From Saturnia japonica (lineage: Eukaryota > Arthropoda > Insecta > Lepidoptera > Saturniidae): a stretch of DNA of 64,000 nt. The notes beneath the pieces were generated by a model. It saw only the letters and a list, made by a program, of their open reading frames with translations, did no database searches and was not told the origin of the DNA. The DNA lies in assembly GCA_033032175.1 (NCBI GenBank), contig CM065323.1:2480001-2544000 (forward strand), given 5' to 3'. Below are positions 10,169 through 23,400 of this stretch, piece after piece. Position 1 is the first letter of the stretch. Each line of letters opens with the position of its first letter. The translations under genes and the position numbers were made by a program.

Positions 10169-10773
10169 AATAATTTATGTATATAACCCTATATACATAA
10201 ATTAGTCGTACCGTGTTAAATTTAGTAAGACCAATAAAAACTTTTTTATGTGATAGGTTCTATAATAATATCCCGAAGTAAATTACTGATTTGCAGTACA
10301 ACACGTTGAAGGACCATGTCAAACAGGTTTTAGGCCTGAAATTGCGTTAAGCGGATGCCAAGGAATTGTTGTATGCGGGAATTTGTTCACGCGGGAAATT
10401 CAGTAAATAATTTCATAATATTTTATTTGTCTATTTCTATAGATCGTAATTAAAATTTAAAGTAATTAAATTGGGAATATGCCACACGCTCACATTGAAA
10501 TGTTAATAACGTAATATTACTGATTATGATTCATATCACACAGCGCCTGTGTCAACCGCCACGGTTCTTGACTATACACATAATTGTACACATAATGAAC
10601 GGTGAATTAGATCGGGCAAATGTGATTTCAGTTTATTTTGCGAAATGGAATTCCGTCCTCAACGGATGTTACTAAATGGAGGTTGGTATTGTTTTGATAC
10701 TTTTTGTTATTGTCATACCTTTTGTTATTTATATTATAAGAAATATCAAACTACTTATTAAAAAGAATCATCA

Positions 10774-11135
10774 TCATTATATTAATACGTGAAGCAAAAG
10801 CTTTCTATCCCGTTTTAAAGTGTATTGCTTGTACGGAAGACTGTGAGATTTGCCATGGTTAAAGTTTATATGGAGAAAGAGTGCAAAAAGCTAAAATGTA
10901 TTTATAATATCTATCACTAACAACATATTAAATTAAATTAATTAAAACTGCGAATCCTAAACCGACCAGTGCCATTGAACTTCGAAGTCCCAAAATATTG
11001 ACATTGTCACTCAATGAAAAGTGACAGCAAATGATATAATATTCATTGTTTAGGTTCATATTGCAAATGTCAAACAGAAAATAGCCTATAATTAAAAAGT
11101 CGCTGGTCGAATTTCGGTCATTGGACGACCGTTAC
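10774..11135 (+). mobile_element. Helitron-like non-autonomous element, copy B
   Basis: It starts TCATTATATTAATACGTGAA after an A and shares the full order of blocks with copy A, including the 3' hairpin ggtcga-att-tcggtc. The terminal CTAG has decayed to a TTAC-like end. Confidence 0.6.
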
Positions 11136-12690
11136 TTATGAAATCATCAAAATATCAGAGTTTTACATAAGAAATAAACATTATAACTGGACACAACACA
11201 TTCTAAAAGACTTAACTGTGTGAATAGTTACGTATAAATACGATTGACATTGACATATTTTAATTTTACTCACGATTAGTTCGGTTATTTAAATTCATTT
11301 GTAATAATAAATATTTTAGTAAGCTGTGATAGTTTATTGGATAATGTTTCCCTATTCTTGACCATGCTAAGTTCAACACAATTGATAAGTTTTTACCCGA
11401 TTTAAAAAAAGGAGGAGGTTACTGAATTCGAATGTTTTTTTTTAAATGTATGCTTAGCCATAAGTTCTTTGTTTATCAACTTATTTAGATGATTATTTTT
11501 TCATTGGAAAGGGAATACTTCAAGGGTAGTCCCGTTTTAATTTCGTTGGCACTGGACCTTCGAACTCGAAGTTACACCACGAAATTCCTCAAAATCATTA
11601 AAGTTGGTTTCCTTTTTTGTAAAAAAATGTCTTGTGACAAGAGCTGTCGATGAAAATTCAAACAATATTCGCAGCTTCTTCAAATTCTACTAATTCTGTA
11701 ATCCTTTAGCAACATATCCAGTGGTGTAATTGAATTTTGTATGTAGATGATAGTTATTATGTAGCTGCAATTCCAAACTGTATCCCCTGATTTCACATCA
11801 ATTTTATTTTTGACCGCCACTATTAAAGCAAATTTAAAAAAGAATTCAAGGCAAAAAGAGTATAACAAATGATTTAGTTAATCCCAGTTGTCTGTGCCGT
11901 GTGTCACGTAAATCAAGCCGACCGTATGTCTGGAAATAGATTGAACAAACAGTGTAATATGACCCCAGACTCTAACATATTAGCAGCGATTGGTACGCGC
12001 GATAGAGTATTCATCAAAGTCCTAGCTAGGTTTTAGGTTATGTGTGTACTATTGGGCGAAGCGGATTTTTAGAGTTTATTTATTAGCATTCGTTACGAGA
12101 CAAATCTATGAGCGTTTTAGAAATAATAATGTTGAACACACTAACTAGGAGTATTTCAATTAATATAGATGTTACAGATACACGCTTAAATCTAGAAACC
12201 TAAAGTTTGTCATGGTTTCATATCGTGTTTATCTTTTTCATAAAATCAACCAAACAAATTTATATTAGCTTAGGTATGTCTTTAGTTTATTGACGAGGTA
12301 TTACTATTTACATATTAAATGGTATTATTTAAAACCATAAATGGTATTTTAAATTTCAACGTCTAAAGTATAGATCAGTATTAAAAAATACTGCCTCTAA
12401 TCATTCATCTGAAGGATGTTTTCGCAAATAAATCCATCCTTAATGACCCCTATGTCGCAAATGAGTGTATTCTTCCAAAATTTTATATTTTACCTCCACT
12501 AATTTTGGCTCTATATTGTATTAGTACAAAAATGTTTTTTTTTTTTTGTTTAGATTTTTAGATGGTAGAGTTATAGTTGTTTTATGATCATCTTCCTATT
12601 ATAGTTCGATAATTCGAAATTTGTCTGTTTGTTGGCATATTCGTGTTAGATCCGCAAAATATCTCCGCTGTCTGTCTGATGAAGATAGAT
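11136..12690. other. AT-rich stretch with no supported gene
   Basis: No splice-supported ORF or family match was recognised. It holds poly(A) and poly(T) tracts and short open frames only. Confidence 0.4.
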
Positions 12691-12725
12691 AATAAATTCT
12701 GAAGGTTGTTAGTCCTGCGGTTGTA

Positions 12726-12875
12726 ACGAAATTGCTTTTCTACAATCGTAAATGTCAACGAAATAGAAAAATGTATGGATTTGGCATATCTCAACGTTCA
12801 ATCACGCGATCAGGTATGTAAATTCCATTATTTTTCTTTTTTGTTAGTGTTAACGATTGTAGAAAAGCAACTTGA
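12726..12875. mobile_element. Small palindromic MITE
   Basis: Imperfect inverted repeats of about 45 bp flank a short centre. The core is ttgcttttctacaatcgt at about 12732 and its exact complement acgattgtagaaaagcaa at about 12852, with matching gaaatagaaaaat-type tracts inside. There is no coding capacity. Confidence 0.55.
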
Positions 12876-13131
12876 CTAGACCCTCAGACTGCTACTTTTT
12901 GAATCCATAACAAATCCTGACATAGTGGGCTCAACAGTTACAAATTTACGGTAGCTTCTATCACGGTGCGAATAAAAAAATTAGAATATTACGGAGTAGC
13001 TAACCAGTTTAGCCTATATGTCTATAATTTTAAGAAGTGAATGGACTGTACTCGAGTGGATCGCAACCACCATACACATGGCTGTAAGCTCACTAAAATA
13101 ACTATATTTTGTTTTGTTCCTTTTCAGAAGC

Positions 13132-13255
13132 AGCCTGTATATATGCATGACAATAGCGACCGTCAATAGATTCGTGATCTTTCAGTGATTGCCGTTGTTT
13201 TTGAACTGCAAAGTGTTTAATATAAGGCACAATCCCATTATTTCTTTAGATCATA
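13132..13255 (+). mobile_element. CR1-like LINE 3' fragment
   Basis: gcgaccgtcaatagattcgtg, tcagtgattgccgttgtttt and a trailing ggcacaatcc follow the order of the family at 8903 and 33805, but strongly diverged. Confidence 0.4.
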
Positions 13256-13359
13256 TGTGGTAGTCAGTCCCCTAACCCACGTCAGTTGGCCTATCAGATT
13301 TATAGCCTAGTAACGATATGCCCGCGGTTCTGAACGCGTTTGTCTAATTTCATTGGCCT

Positions 13360-13600
13360 ATAAATTATGGAATATACTTTCCGTGTAAAAAATTTCATCA
13401 AAATCGGTCAAGAACTAAGATATTTTTTTTTTTATTTTGTTTTTACGTTTTTTAAGATCAATATTGAAAACTCTTATAACCTATCAATTGATCAATGACA
13501 TAAGCATCCAGTGTATAAAATTTGATATAAATCAGTCGAGCCGTTTTTGAGTTAAATCCGGGCATACAACAGACAAACAAACTTTTTAATAGCATATTCG
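13360..13600 (+). repeat. LINE-tail-like repeat
   Basis: Two weakly similar blocks (aatttcatcaaaatcggtc and aaatttgatataaatcagtc) are followed by cagacaaacaaac. Such wording is typical of RTE-like 3' tails. A diverged relative lies at 37441-37620. Confidence 0.4.
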
Positions 13601-13680
13601 TGGTCATTGTCGTTCATATAGTAGGTATACCTATTGAGAAATTTGGAAGAAAAAACTTTAGAGACAGAATTACTTAATTA

Positions 13681-14054
13681 TCATTATAAAAATACGTGAA
13701 GCAAAAACATTTTACCCCTTTTAAGCGTATTGCATGCACGGAAGACGGTGGGATTTGGCATTGTTAAAGTTTATATGGAGAAAGAGAGCAGAAAGCTAAT
13801 ATTTATCTAAAAATATCTTTTACTAATATATTAAATAAAATAACTTAATATTGCGAATCCTAAATCGACCGGCTCCATTGAAATTAGAACCCCCCCCCCC
13901 CCCCCCCCCCCCAAATATTGACATTGTAACTCAAAGGAAAGAGACAGCAAGTGATATAATATTCATTGTGTTGGTTCATACTGCAAATGTCAAACAGAAA
14001 ATAGTCTATGATTAAAATATAAATTGGCATGAGATTTGGCCTTGACAAATGATT
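13681..14054 (+). mobile_element. Helitron-like non-autonomous element, copy C, with poly-C expansion
   Basis: It starts TCATTATAAAAATACGTGAA after an A and follows copies A and B through gacattgtaactcaaagg and caaatgtcaaacagaaaatag. The 3' end is decayed. Inside is a run of 23 C at 13890-13912, where copy A has 6 C and copy B has 3. Confidence 0.6.
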
Positions 14055-15173
14055 CTCCATTTTTTTTGTATTATGTCTGGTAAATATGACTACTAATAAT
14101 TTAGGTTAAAGTACAAATAACTATACTTGCTGATAAAAATCAAACTAAACATAATATTGTTTAATATGTGAGTAGCCTACAAAAGCAGCGTCCTGATTTA
14201 TATGACAATATTTTAGCATAGGCCTATCACATATCTAGTTAACAATAAAGGGTCCAATTTGTTAGTAGGGCTTAATATGCCATTTGGAAAGACCGTTACA
14301 TTATATTGTTATATTATTTCATATACATATTCATTCAGACAATGTAGAAGTCAGAAGAAGGGCATCAAATTTGCATGAATTTTGATACCGTTAATTCTTC
14401 GTGTGATTGATTATTGTCTACTAACCTTAATGTAAGGAATATTGGAAAGGAATTAAGAGGCCATCGGTGGTAGTGTTATGTATGACAATAGCTATGTGAG
14501 GAAAGCGTCATTCATTAAACGTCAGTGCGCTTATGACCGTCTTTGATTTCACACGTCCCGATATAACAGGTAGCATCATGTAAAGACAATGTTTTATAAA
14601 TAATATTGCATGCCAGTATAAATGTTTAAGTATTGTGGATCATTATGTGAATGATAGTGATGTCTGGAAGTGACTCCTTCTCTGTGCATCCACAAAATTA
14701 TTATTATCGTATTAAATTAATGATATTGTACAGTTGGAAAAAAAGGTAAACCCGATCGAGAGTCTTGCCGATTCTACTTGATGGCTGGGATGTTTCCCAA
14801 AACGTAGTAGTGTTTTGACACTCGTATGTGCCTAAATTGAAAAAAATATATTTAGATTTTTTACTAAAATCCAAATTAAACTTTTAGCTTGGGTTATATT
14901 TTTACCTGCCGATAGCACGTAAACATACAACAAAACGAAAAGCAATCAAAGAAATTATATTAAAAACGCGTGTAATAAGTCAAAGAACGGGGGTCATAGA
15001 GGGAATGCAACAACATTCCCGTAAACCGCTAGAGCCACGGTCGTCGCTATTTGTCTGCTCGGGATATGAAGCAATCTATGATGCGTTCAGAAATGCATCG
15101 TGCTACAAACCATATTTTAATCTAAATTGTTTACAAAATACTGTATTCACTAATAATAATTATTATTATTGAC
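14055..15173. other. No supported gene
   Basis: AT-rich, with scattered short GC-richer patches (15000-15080). Nothing could be assigned. Confidence 0.4.
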
Positions 15174-15740
15174 GTGAGTTCGAATCTCTACAATGAGCCT
15201 GAGTTCTTGATGAAGCAAAACATGATGATGATAAAGATAAAATAACGTTTATTATGTATCATAATTTAAAACAATATTGCCAGGGATCGCCGCACTAGGT
15301 TTCGTCTGTATCGCGACGAACCGGTTCACAATTACATAACATAATTAAAAAGTTACGTAGATAAAGAGAGTTATATATACTTAATAAAACAGAAAATAAA
15401 AAGTATAAATGAAAACCAAATAAAATGTATACAATGAAATTTAAAATCTTTAAAGATAAGGTACTTTAATCAGCGTCTCTGTCTCAGCGTAATTTAACGA
15501 TAGCAGTAAATCAAAAATTCGTTTTTTGCTTCATATATTGAACAATCTTTAAGGTGACTTACTGCAGTGTTTAGCAATAATTCTACCACTCTTAAGTTGT
15601 ATACCTACCTATAGGTGTATTCAGGCAGAGGCACTTGACAGGTAGTCTTCCCACTAGGTCTTCTGTGTTATCATCTTGGGACATATCATCACTTAAGATT
15701 AGATGAGATTGTGCTAAAACGTTAAGAACCTATATGTGCG
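15174..15740 (+). repeat. Interspersed repeat family B, split copy
   Basis: The head (gacgtgagttcgaatctcta, then atgagcctgagttcttgatgaag) is at 15174-15232. The tail (ataggtgtattcaggcag, cttcccactagg, ttaagattagatgagat) is at 15600-15735. About 340 unrelated bases lie between. Other copies are at 38395, 41068 and 59230. The head contains a pol III box-B-like agttcgaatc, so the family could be a SINE. Confidence 0.5.
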
Positions 15741-16794
15741 TTTAAAAAACATGTAAGCGTTACTTCTTTTTAATGTTAATCCCAAACCTATTAGATCTCT
15801 TACAACTTCGCAGAGTTTTCTGGTCTCTTAGTGTCTTCTACTGCATGTAGAATGGATAATGCTCTAAGGAACACTTCAGTATGGTGCCCTCTTCACCGTT
15901 TCAAACCAGTACCTTCCACCGTTGACTGGCTGCTCATCATCACGCTGTAAAACCTAGACTTCTTCTTTAGAACCTTCCTGCCATGTACGTTAGGATTGTG
16001 GAGTAGGTTACCTAGCATGATCTTCTCTCAGGGCTATGGCATGGGGCTCTTTAAAAAGGATTAAATTACTTTGTCCATGGTCGGTAACAAGGCTGTAATG
16101 CCGCTGATATTGTAGTTATCCATAGGCAACGGTATCCATTTACCGTGGACCGTATGCTTGTTTGCTGCTCTTTGGCATTAAAAAAAACTGCGGACTAAGG
16201 GTATTACAGGACTATTAAAGGATATAAGAAACGTATTCCGCTGATCTTAACCATTCAACCACAAGAACTATAATATAAAATATATTTTTTTAGATTAATT
16301 TAAAAATCACAAACACTAAAATCTTCAAAACGTTAACTGTATTTCTGAATTTACAGAGAAGCCGCCACAAGTATATCGGAGCGTAGTCCGATTCTAAACT
16401 GTGAAATTCGAGCCGTGCCGTAGAAAAATTTCGCACCATTCTTAAACTATATAGACGCTTACATATATTACATGGTGTACTATTTACTTAGAACTACCAT
16501 TTACCTATTACATGTGTTCGATTCACACGTTATTAATAAAAATTACAGGGTAATAATAATATAATAACGCCATACAAAAATATGATTTACCGAGTTACGT
16601 AACATGTATAGTTTATATAACAAAATTCACATTAAAGAATCTTGAAATAGTCTTTACATTAGGGGATGCTTACCGTATAAATGAAATACAAACCATTTAA
16701 TCTCTTTATTGTGTTCTTCTTTTTCTTGTTTTGGCGTCGCAAATAACACCTTGTCTATTTAGGGAGTTTTTTGTGACATCCCGAAATACATGTT
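15741..16794. other. Diverged repeat material, no gene
   Basis: The block at 15890-16175 (minus-strand ggtaaatggataccgttgcc, then agcggcattacagcc) reads like an old lepidopteran interspersed repeat, but the class is uncertain. The rest is AT-rich. Confidence 0.3.
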
Positions 16795-16915
16795 TTCCGC
16801 TTTATATTTATCATCCACTTCACTTATGGACAACAACCAAACTATATCACGCAAAATTCCACCAATATTACATAATATAGGATAATGTCACTTTAACATC
16901 CCGCCAAAAACGCAT
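16795..16915 (+). repeat. Interspersed repeat, pair with 4365-4515
   Basis: It matches 4365-4515 in order: ttcacttatgga, aaccaaactatatcacgcaaaa, ccaatatta, catcccgccaaaa. It lacks the about 30 bases present in the other copy. Confidence 0.5.
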
Positions 16916-18332
16916 CTTTAGTGTGTTTGACATGACAGTATATAAGGCATATTTACAACATAAATTCAATACCTAGTAAATAGTACAAAGTAAATAGCTA
17001 CACAAAAACGTTATGAAACACATAATTCTTATCCTAACATAAAAGGACGCAAACCTTAATCATAAATCATTTTAAATACGTATAAAGTCCCTGAGTACAT
17101 TAATAACATCACATAGACATACGATATCGAAATATAAGTGAGAAAACCATTGATTACTACGAATCATCACGTGTTTTTAACAAAAAGTTTCTTATAAAAG
17201 ATAAGCTACCGTAATAGACATTAGATTAATGACATTCATTGGTGTGCATACAAAATAATAGGACGACAGCTATGTCACACAACTAGTAAACATTAAACAT
17301 CTCTACATAAATTTAGTACAACAATAATCTTCTTTAATAGTAATAAGCAACAGTGTATAACAATTTATATGTAATTTAATGATAAGTTTCGTTATTTGTT
17401 ATAGATACTGAAATAATGCTCACTTAGTTATAGTACATAGCTGCATTTGCAAGTGGGTCTTTTTTCATGGCACCTTTTAATGTAATATTATAAAAGCACT
17501 CACTTAAAAAATGTGTGGACCAAGAGTCCGCAGATTTGTGTTACACAAAAAAAAACATCTATATTAATATAATTTGTTGTGGGGCGACAACTACTCATCT
17601 GTCTTCAAAAATAATTCTTCTGTAGACAAATAACTTTTATTTAAGCTCAGGTGATATCAATTCATTGCTCGTGTAAACCGTTGCTACATTTCGACCCGAA
17701 AGTTTTCCTTTTATGTTCGTACGGATTAATAAAGTTCTTTTCATGCTTAAGTGTTCTTATGGAAAACAATATTCTACGCGAGTGAAAGTATATTTTCGAT
17801 ATTTTTTACGAAGAACAATTATATTATTACCTTTTTTATACTTAATTTCTTTTTATTTTCTCCATGGATGGTTAGAATGTACAGAGGAAATAATAATTAC
17901 AATTTACGTAGGTATAAAAAATATCATATTACTCGAATCTATAATGTTTATCGTAGAAAATATATAGGAAAAAATCTAAATCCGCTGTTATTCGTCAAGT
18001 CGATATATTATTATAATATTTTATTCAATACACCAAGAAAAGCGTGTTAACACAATATGCAAACAGTTGACAACTGGCAACTGGATGTGGAATTATGTTT
18101 TTGTCTTTATGTTCCTAGGTCTGTTTTTGACTGCAAATAGTTTTTGATTAATGTCTTCGTTTCGCTTCAAAAAGAGAAATGCTTTTTTTCTGTACTGGTA
18201 AATAATTTTATTAAAGAATTATGTGCCTATCTGTTCGGTGCAAAGGGAGCGGGTTCGATGTTGTTTAAGATTAACTTTACTGTAATGAATATCATTTGCT
18301 AGTTAATTGTGTCACCTTATATTTTATTACTG
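16916..18332. other. AT-rich stretch with no supported gene
   Basis: Two overlapping open frames of 84 and 99 codons (17713-18050) are very rich in Ile, Tyr, Phe and Lys, as expected from AT-rich noise. They have no recognisable domain. Confidence 0.4.
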
Positions 18333-18957
18333 ACTAGTTGTGCTCCACGGTTTCACCCGTGTTAATTTTATTCTACAAATACCGCACCACCAAAGCACCC
18401 ATGTAGTCTATCATAATAAAATTATTCTTTCTTCAAGTATAAATTATTTTAATATTTCATTATCTCCTAAACTATGTGTCCAAATAGCATACTCTAATGA
18501 GCAATATTTAGCTTCATAGAATTGTCTTTATGAAGAAGTAATTTTGTTTGTAAGGATTATTAAGCCATGTCTAAAAATAATGCTTACAAATCACTTTTTA
18601 AGTTTCAACAAATTTTTATCACAAAATATCTTATTGTGGCTTATTTATAAGAGATACATATATTCTATCACTGATTTTTTTAGACATACTAAGGACCAAT
18701 ATTATTGTAGATAATTGTATTTCCGCATCATTAACGATTACGCCAGCGCACGCGGTTAACGCAGTTCTGGAGGGCCTCGACTTTCAACCTACGTAACAAA
18801 AGTCAATATTTAAGACTATCTGAGAGTTGTTACCTAATCATATACAAAAAGACTTTTTCAAATCCGAATGGTACTTCTAGATATTAGCGTGTTAAACAAA
18901 CAAACATACAAGCAAAAAAACTTTTCCTCTCTCTTATATTAGTATAGATATTATCGG
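18333..18957 (+). repeat. Interspersed repeat family C, copy 1
   Basis: A long colinear match with 24326-24912: ctccacggtttcacccgtgtt, gtagtctatcataat, cattatctcctaaactatgtgt, ttgtggctta, aggaccaatattattgtaga, gattacgccagcgc, and an ending of ttagtatagata. The overall plan (start actagttgtgctcc, end tatagata) is like family A and RTE-type LINE 3' sequences. Confidence 0.6.
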
Positions 18958-19059
18958 CTGATGGTGAAGGAAATTGTAATGAGGAAACAATTTCAGTTAA
19001 TAATATTTTCAACAATCATGCGCGGAATTGATTCGGTGGTGGATTATTTAAAAGACGTA

Positions 19060-19310
19060 GCTGGGAAAAATAACGGTACTGACCCTGGTGATGGTAATCA
19101 CAGCGCAATCCAAACACAACGGCGATCGTCAAGAGATCGGTAACTAATCCATACGCTTGAAGGACGCGATGTTGTAAAAAAGAGGGTACACAATGTCCGG
19201 GAAATGATTCCACAGTTTCACAATACGACATATAAAAGACATAGTGAACTTATTATTTCGTGCCGATAATATGGAATTTACTATAAAACTGTGACTCCGA
19301 AACCCAGATA
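19060..19310 (-). mobile_element. CR1-like LINE 3' fragment
   Basis: An inverted copy of the family at 8903 and 58110. The plus strand shows ggtgatggtaatcacagcgc, cttgaaggacgcgatgttgt, gtccgggaaatgattccacag and aaaactgtgactccga. The complement gives the G-S-F-K-R trace. Dead fragment. Confidence 0.6.
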
Positions 19311-19568
19311 TATTTATTTTCCCAGTTTCCTAAAAAAAAATCGTCATTTGATATACGTATACAAAGATGAGTTAATCAAATTAATGTATATACAAATTTT
19401 ATTCATGGAAAACCAGTTCACGGATAATGCGAAAATTTACATCCAATACAGGATCTGTACGAGTGTATTACTCTGCAAATAATAAACAATCCGGCAATCC
19501 GAATTTCTGATATACTATTAAAATATACTACAATACCTATTAAAATACATACCTACTTTATATTTATA

Positions 19569-20110
19569 ACTAGATGTGCCCGCGGCTTCGCTCACGTGTA
19601 CTACAGAATGCCATCAAAGGGGTACACCCGCGAATCTTGCCTTCCGCTCCCGGCTATTTTAAAGAGAAAAATGCATAATGTGATTCTTCCTTAAAACAAA
19701 GATGTGTACTCTCACTGACTTTTTTGTAGGTCTATAATTATGTAGTACATTAATATGGTTATATCTCTTATGATTTACTCAGCGTAAGCTATTTAAGCGA
19801 CCGAATTGACTCACCATGAATAGTGTTTTTATTTATTTGCTCGGAACTCTAATTCTTTTTCTAAAATAAATGTAGCCTAAGTTACTTCCTATAACATCAG
19901 CTATATATACCGGTGCAAGCCCCGTAAAATCGGTACAACAGTTTCGGAGATTACCCGGAACAAACAGACAGACAGAAGGACAGACAGTAAGACAGACAAC
20001 AATTTTAAAAAATTGGTTTTCTCTTATATGTATCGTATACACTTTCATATGCATTTACTAAAAAGCTGTTATTTTGATATTACAAAGAGACTCTTCAATT
20101 TTATTAATGA
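19569..20110 (+). repeat. Interspersed repeat family A, copy 1
   Basis: It runs from actagatgtgcccgcggc, ttcgctcacgtg, ctacagaatg through ttatgatttactcagcgtaag, ctctaattctttttct, gtaaaatcggtacaacagttt, cagacagacag to atgcatttactaaaaagctg and caattttattaa. This copy is nearly full length. No ORF. Confidence 0.7.
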
Positions 20111-21117
20111 TTTAATTAAATTATATTAATTATATATATTCATTTATTTATCTAGTTTTTTCTGTTTTCGTAACTAGTATTAATGTTTGACAAACTTAAA
20201 ATTTTAAGTAAGTTATACAACATTTTTTAATATACAATATATCGGAGTAACTATTAGAACCTTACAATTGATCTATACTAGTATTCGTACTATTGACCTA
20301 GCACCGGTACTATTTATTGATTGAACGCTCAACCTCTTCAAGGGTAGTAAAGATGGCGCCACGTTTGTTCACAAATATCGAGCCGAAAGAGATTTCACTT
20401 AAGTCATGATGCCAAAAAATACGCTGAAGTTGATACTGTTTTTAAAATGGATGTTCGGAAAACCATGGAATGAGATATAATGTTATTCATATTTGGTATC
20501 AAAATGATATAGGAACACAGTATTTTTTTATAACTGTAGGAGATAGATTTACGTTGAGTGGACGTTCTTTGAATTCGCAAAAGATTTTTTTTTATATTTG
20601 AAAGGACCAAAATACTATAAAAAAATATAATAAATTGAACTTAGAAATAATCTGACATTATAACGCATTTAGCTTTTGAACTGTATCGTAAATTTGGATT
20701 GTGTGTGTTCAATATCATATTTATGTTTATTTTATGCGACCACTATGTTCTGGTTAATATCGCATGCCTTGATATATTGTGACAGGATTCACTCAGTCAT
20801 AATTTATGTTATGCAGAAATAATACCTATTTATGTAGTAGGTATCGAAGAAAATACAAATATATTTTTTATAATAAAAAATAAATAACGTGTTTAAAATT
20901 TTTACAGTAGTCATAACTAGGGTTGGGGAGAAGAACCATTGTATTTTTAGGTTATAACCGACGAAGCTTTTGTAGCGTAAGATAAATATTGAAAGTCGAA
21001 ATTCAAAATCTGAATAATACTGATTGGTAAAGTAATTCGACATTGCTACAGAGTAACTAAATTTATATGTAAACTAGCAACCCACCCCGGCTACGCACGG
21101 ATGCATTTTATTTACTT
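20111..21117. other. No supported gene
   Basis: AT-rich. At 21076-21117 there is an actagcaacccaccccggct fragment, the start of another RTE-like tail, abutting the next family A copy. Confidence 0.4.
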
Positions 21118-21540
21118 ACTAGCTATGCCAGTGGCTTCGCTCACGTGGACTACAGAATGCCCGCGCGAATCTTGCTCCCCCGCTCCGGGCTATGTCTTTT
21201 TAACGTGTACAATTGTTTCGTACATTAAATTTACTATATTTCTTATAGTTTACTTAGCGTAAGATATTTAAGCGCCCGAATTGATTCACCATGACCAGCT
21301 TTTTTATTATTTGTGCGGAACTCTAATTCTTTTTCTAAAATAAAAGTAGCCTAAATTACTCCCTATATTATCAGCTATCTTTCATTGAAACGTCCCGTCA
21401 AAATCAGTCCAACCGTTTCGGAGAAGACCGACAAAAAAAATTTAAATGGGCTTTTTGTTTTAGGTATCATATGCATTTAGTAAAAAACTGTTATTTTGAT
21501 ATTACAAACAGACACTTCAATTTTATTAATTGTATAGATA
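21118..21540 (+). repeat. Interspersed repeat family A, copy 2
   Basis: It is colinear with 19569-20110 but with internal shortening after the opening block. It ends caattttattaattgtata. It follows directly on the partial start of a different LINE tail. Confidence 0.65.
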
Positions 21541-22018
21541 TAAGATTGTTTTTGTAAGCTCGACAAATCTTAGCTTAGTTTTTAGTCGCACTTTCTAGGC
21601 TTCTTTAGGTACCATAAGGAAAATGATAAGGGTGAATTTTTGCGATACGCGCACATTGTAACTAAAAGTTTACACTATGAAAATGCTTGCTAAGCCTCTT
21701 GTTTAATTGTGGTGGTTATAATCAACAACTATGGTATGCCGGTCGGGTCGCCAACTTTGTTGCGAAACTTAACGTATCAAATTCATTGAATAGGACAAAA
21801 AAGTATTCGGATTTTTTTTTTTAAAGAGCTTTTATTCCCTTAAAAATTCCCTTTTAGCACACTTCGACAATTTGTTATTGTCCTTCTTTGAAAGTTTCGA
21901 AGCTAGTCTTACAATCAATGTTTAGTCTTTTTACCTACCTAAAAAACTACCAGTCCAATTTAAGTATATATATATCTTCAAATTCCGATCCTTAAGAAAG
22001 GAGCAGTAATTATTAACA

Positions 22019-22500
22019 TCAAATAATATAGCAAGCTGTAGGCAATAACGCCATGATAGAACAACGATAAGCTGCAAAGGTGCAGGCTTCGTGACACAAT
22101 GAGGAGTTGATTAGCAACAAATTGTATAATCCAAATTTATTGCGGATGAAATTGCGGGACACGTCAAACCTGATGCTCATGATGCTCCCGACCATTTTCG
22201 GCCATAGGAACTGCTTCAACACAGACGTTCGTATGCTGTCTAATTGTTAATGTAGCCAATCTTGCGTGCACATAGTGAACATGTGTGAACAACATTCTCG
22301 AAAGTGTTATTGATTGCCGATAGTAATCGGGCTTTCAATTCAACATATTATCTGACATCAAGTGCAATACGTTGATGGTCTTCAAAGCTTTTCACCTCAT
22401 TCTTTACTTCAGCTCTCGACTCCGAACGTTTTGCTACCAGTTGTTCACATTGCGAAACCACTACGTCATATTTTTTCATAGGACGCTTGGTTTCTTAAGA
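22019..22500 (-). pseudogene. Degraded retroelement coding remnant, possibly gag-like
   Basis: The minus strand near 22490-22330 translates to a run with SQCEQLVAKRSESRAEV and EDHQRIALDVR, then a stop, then YVELKARLL. After frame changes an open stretch continues to 22019. The composition is like a charged, helical gag N-terminus of BEL/Pao-type elements, but this rests on style, not on a diagnostic motif. There are stops and frameshifts. Confidence 0.3.
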
Positions 22501-23275
22501 TATCAGAAGATCTAGTAAAAATACAGTCAAAATGTTATTATAGTGCTAAGGTTTTCAGATTTTTCTAACGACGTAGCTATCAAGAATGTTATAGGTTCCG
22601 AAATTTCTTCACTTGGGATAGACTCGTAATTTCCTATATCAATACGTGACCATGTGAAAACGATATCAATGGTAATAATATGATAATTGGATCGAAACTG
22701 TATCACCTACTACGTGGCAATAATCTTGCTTACCACGTTCCAGCAGTTATTAGTAACGATTTTTATTCTGCGCCCAATTACTTTGATCCCAAATGTATTA
22801 ATTTTTCCCAAAATTGAATCACGTGTTATCAAAATACAGTATCATATTAAGTACTAATATATCTATTGTAATTCTATTTATTTGGCACAATAATTAAAAA
22901 GATTCCGTTGAGCATCAAGGTATAAATAAAGTATAATATACATATCATAAGGAGGGGTGAAGATCATTTAATAGAAGAGTGTTAAGTATACAGATGGACG
23001 GACATAGGAATATAGGAAGACTGATGGTGAAAATGGCTTTTGTGAGGAATTACATGTACAAAAGGTATGTATACTGCGATAACAGCTGATAGATGAGAAA
23101 CGACGACGAAAAATAAATGTGATCGACTTTTCGAGCACCCCTGGATTAATAATATCAAATTTAGAATATTATTTTTGTGCTTTTCGAATATTTTTGTTTT
23201 GTTTTTCAGCTGTGGTCAATGGACAGTAACGTGTCACAGATAAATATTTGGGCGACCGAGCCGTGCTCGGTGACT

Positions 23276-23400
23276 TATAAATAAAAAAAGAAAAAGACCT
23301 ATTGAGGTAAACTTGGAATCTAAAACATTATCTAAATGCAAAGATTAATCGAAATCGTTAGAACCGTTCCCGAGAAACCAATTACATATAATATATATAA
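23276..23400 (+). repeat. Interspersed repeat tail, pair with 3130-3262
   Basis: It shares ggtaaacttggaat, acattatctaaatgcaaag, atcgaaatcgtta and cgagaaaccaatta with 3130-3262. Just upstream is a compact hairpin, accgagc-cgt-gctcggt. Confidence 0.5.

Noticed and set aside
17713..18050. Overlapping 84- and 99-codon open frames
   Set aside because: Extreme Ile/Tyr/Phe/Lys composition, two overlapping frames, no domain, no splice or promoter support.
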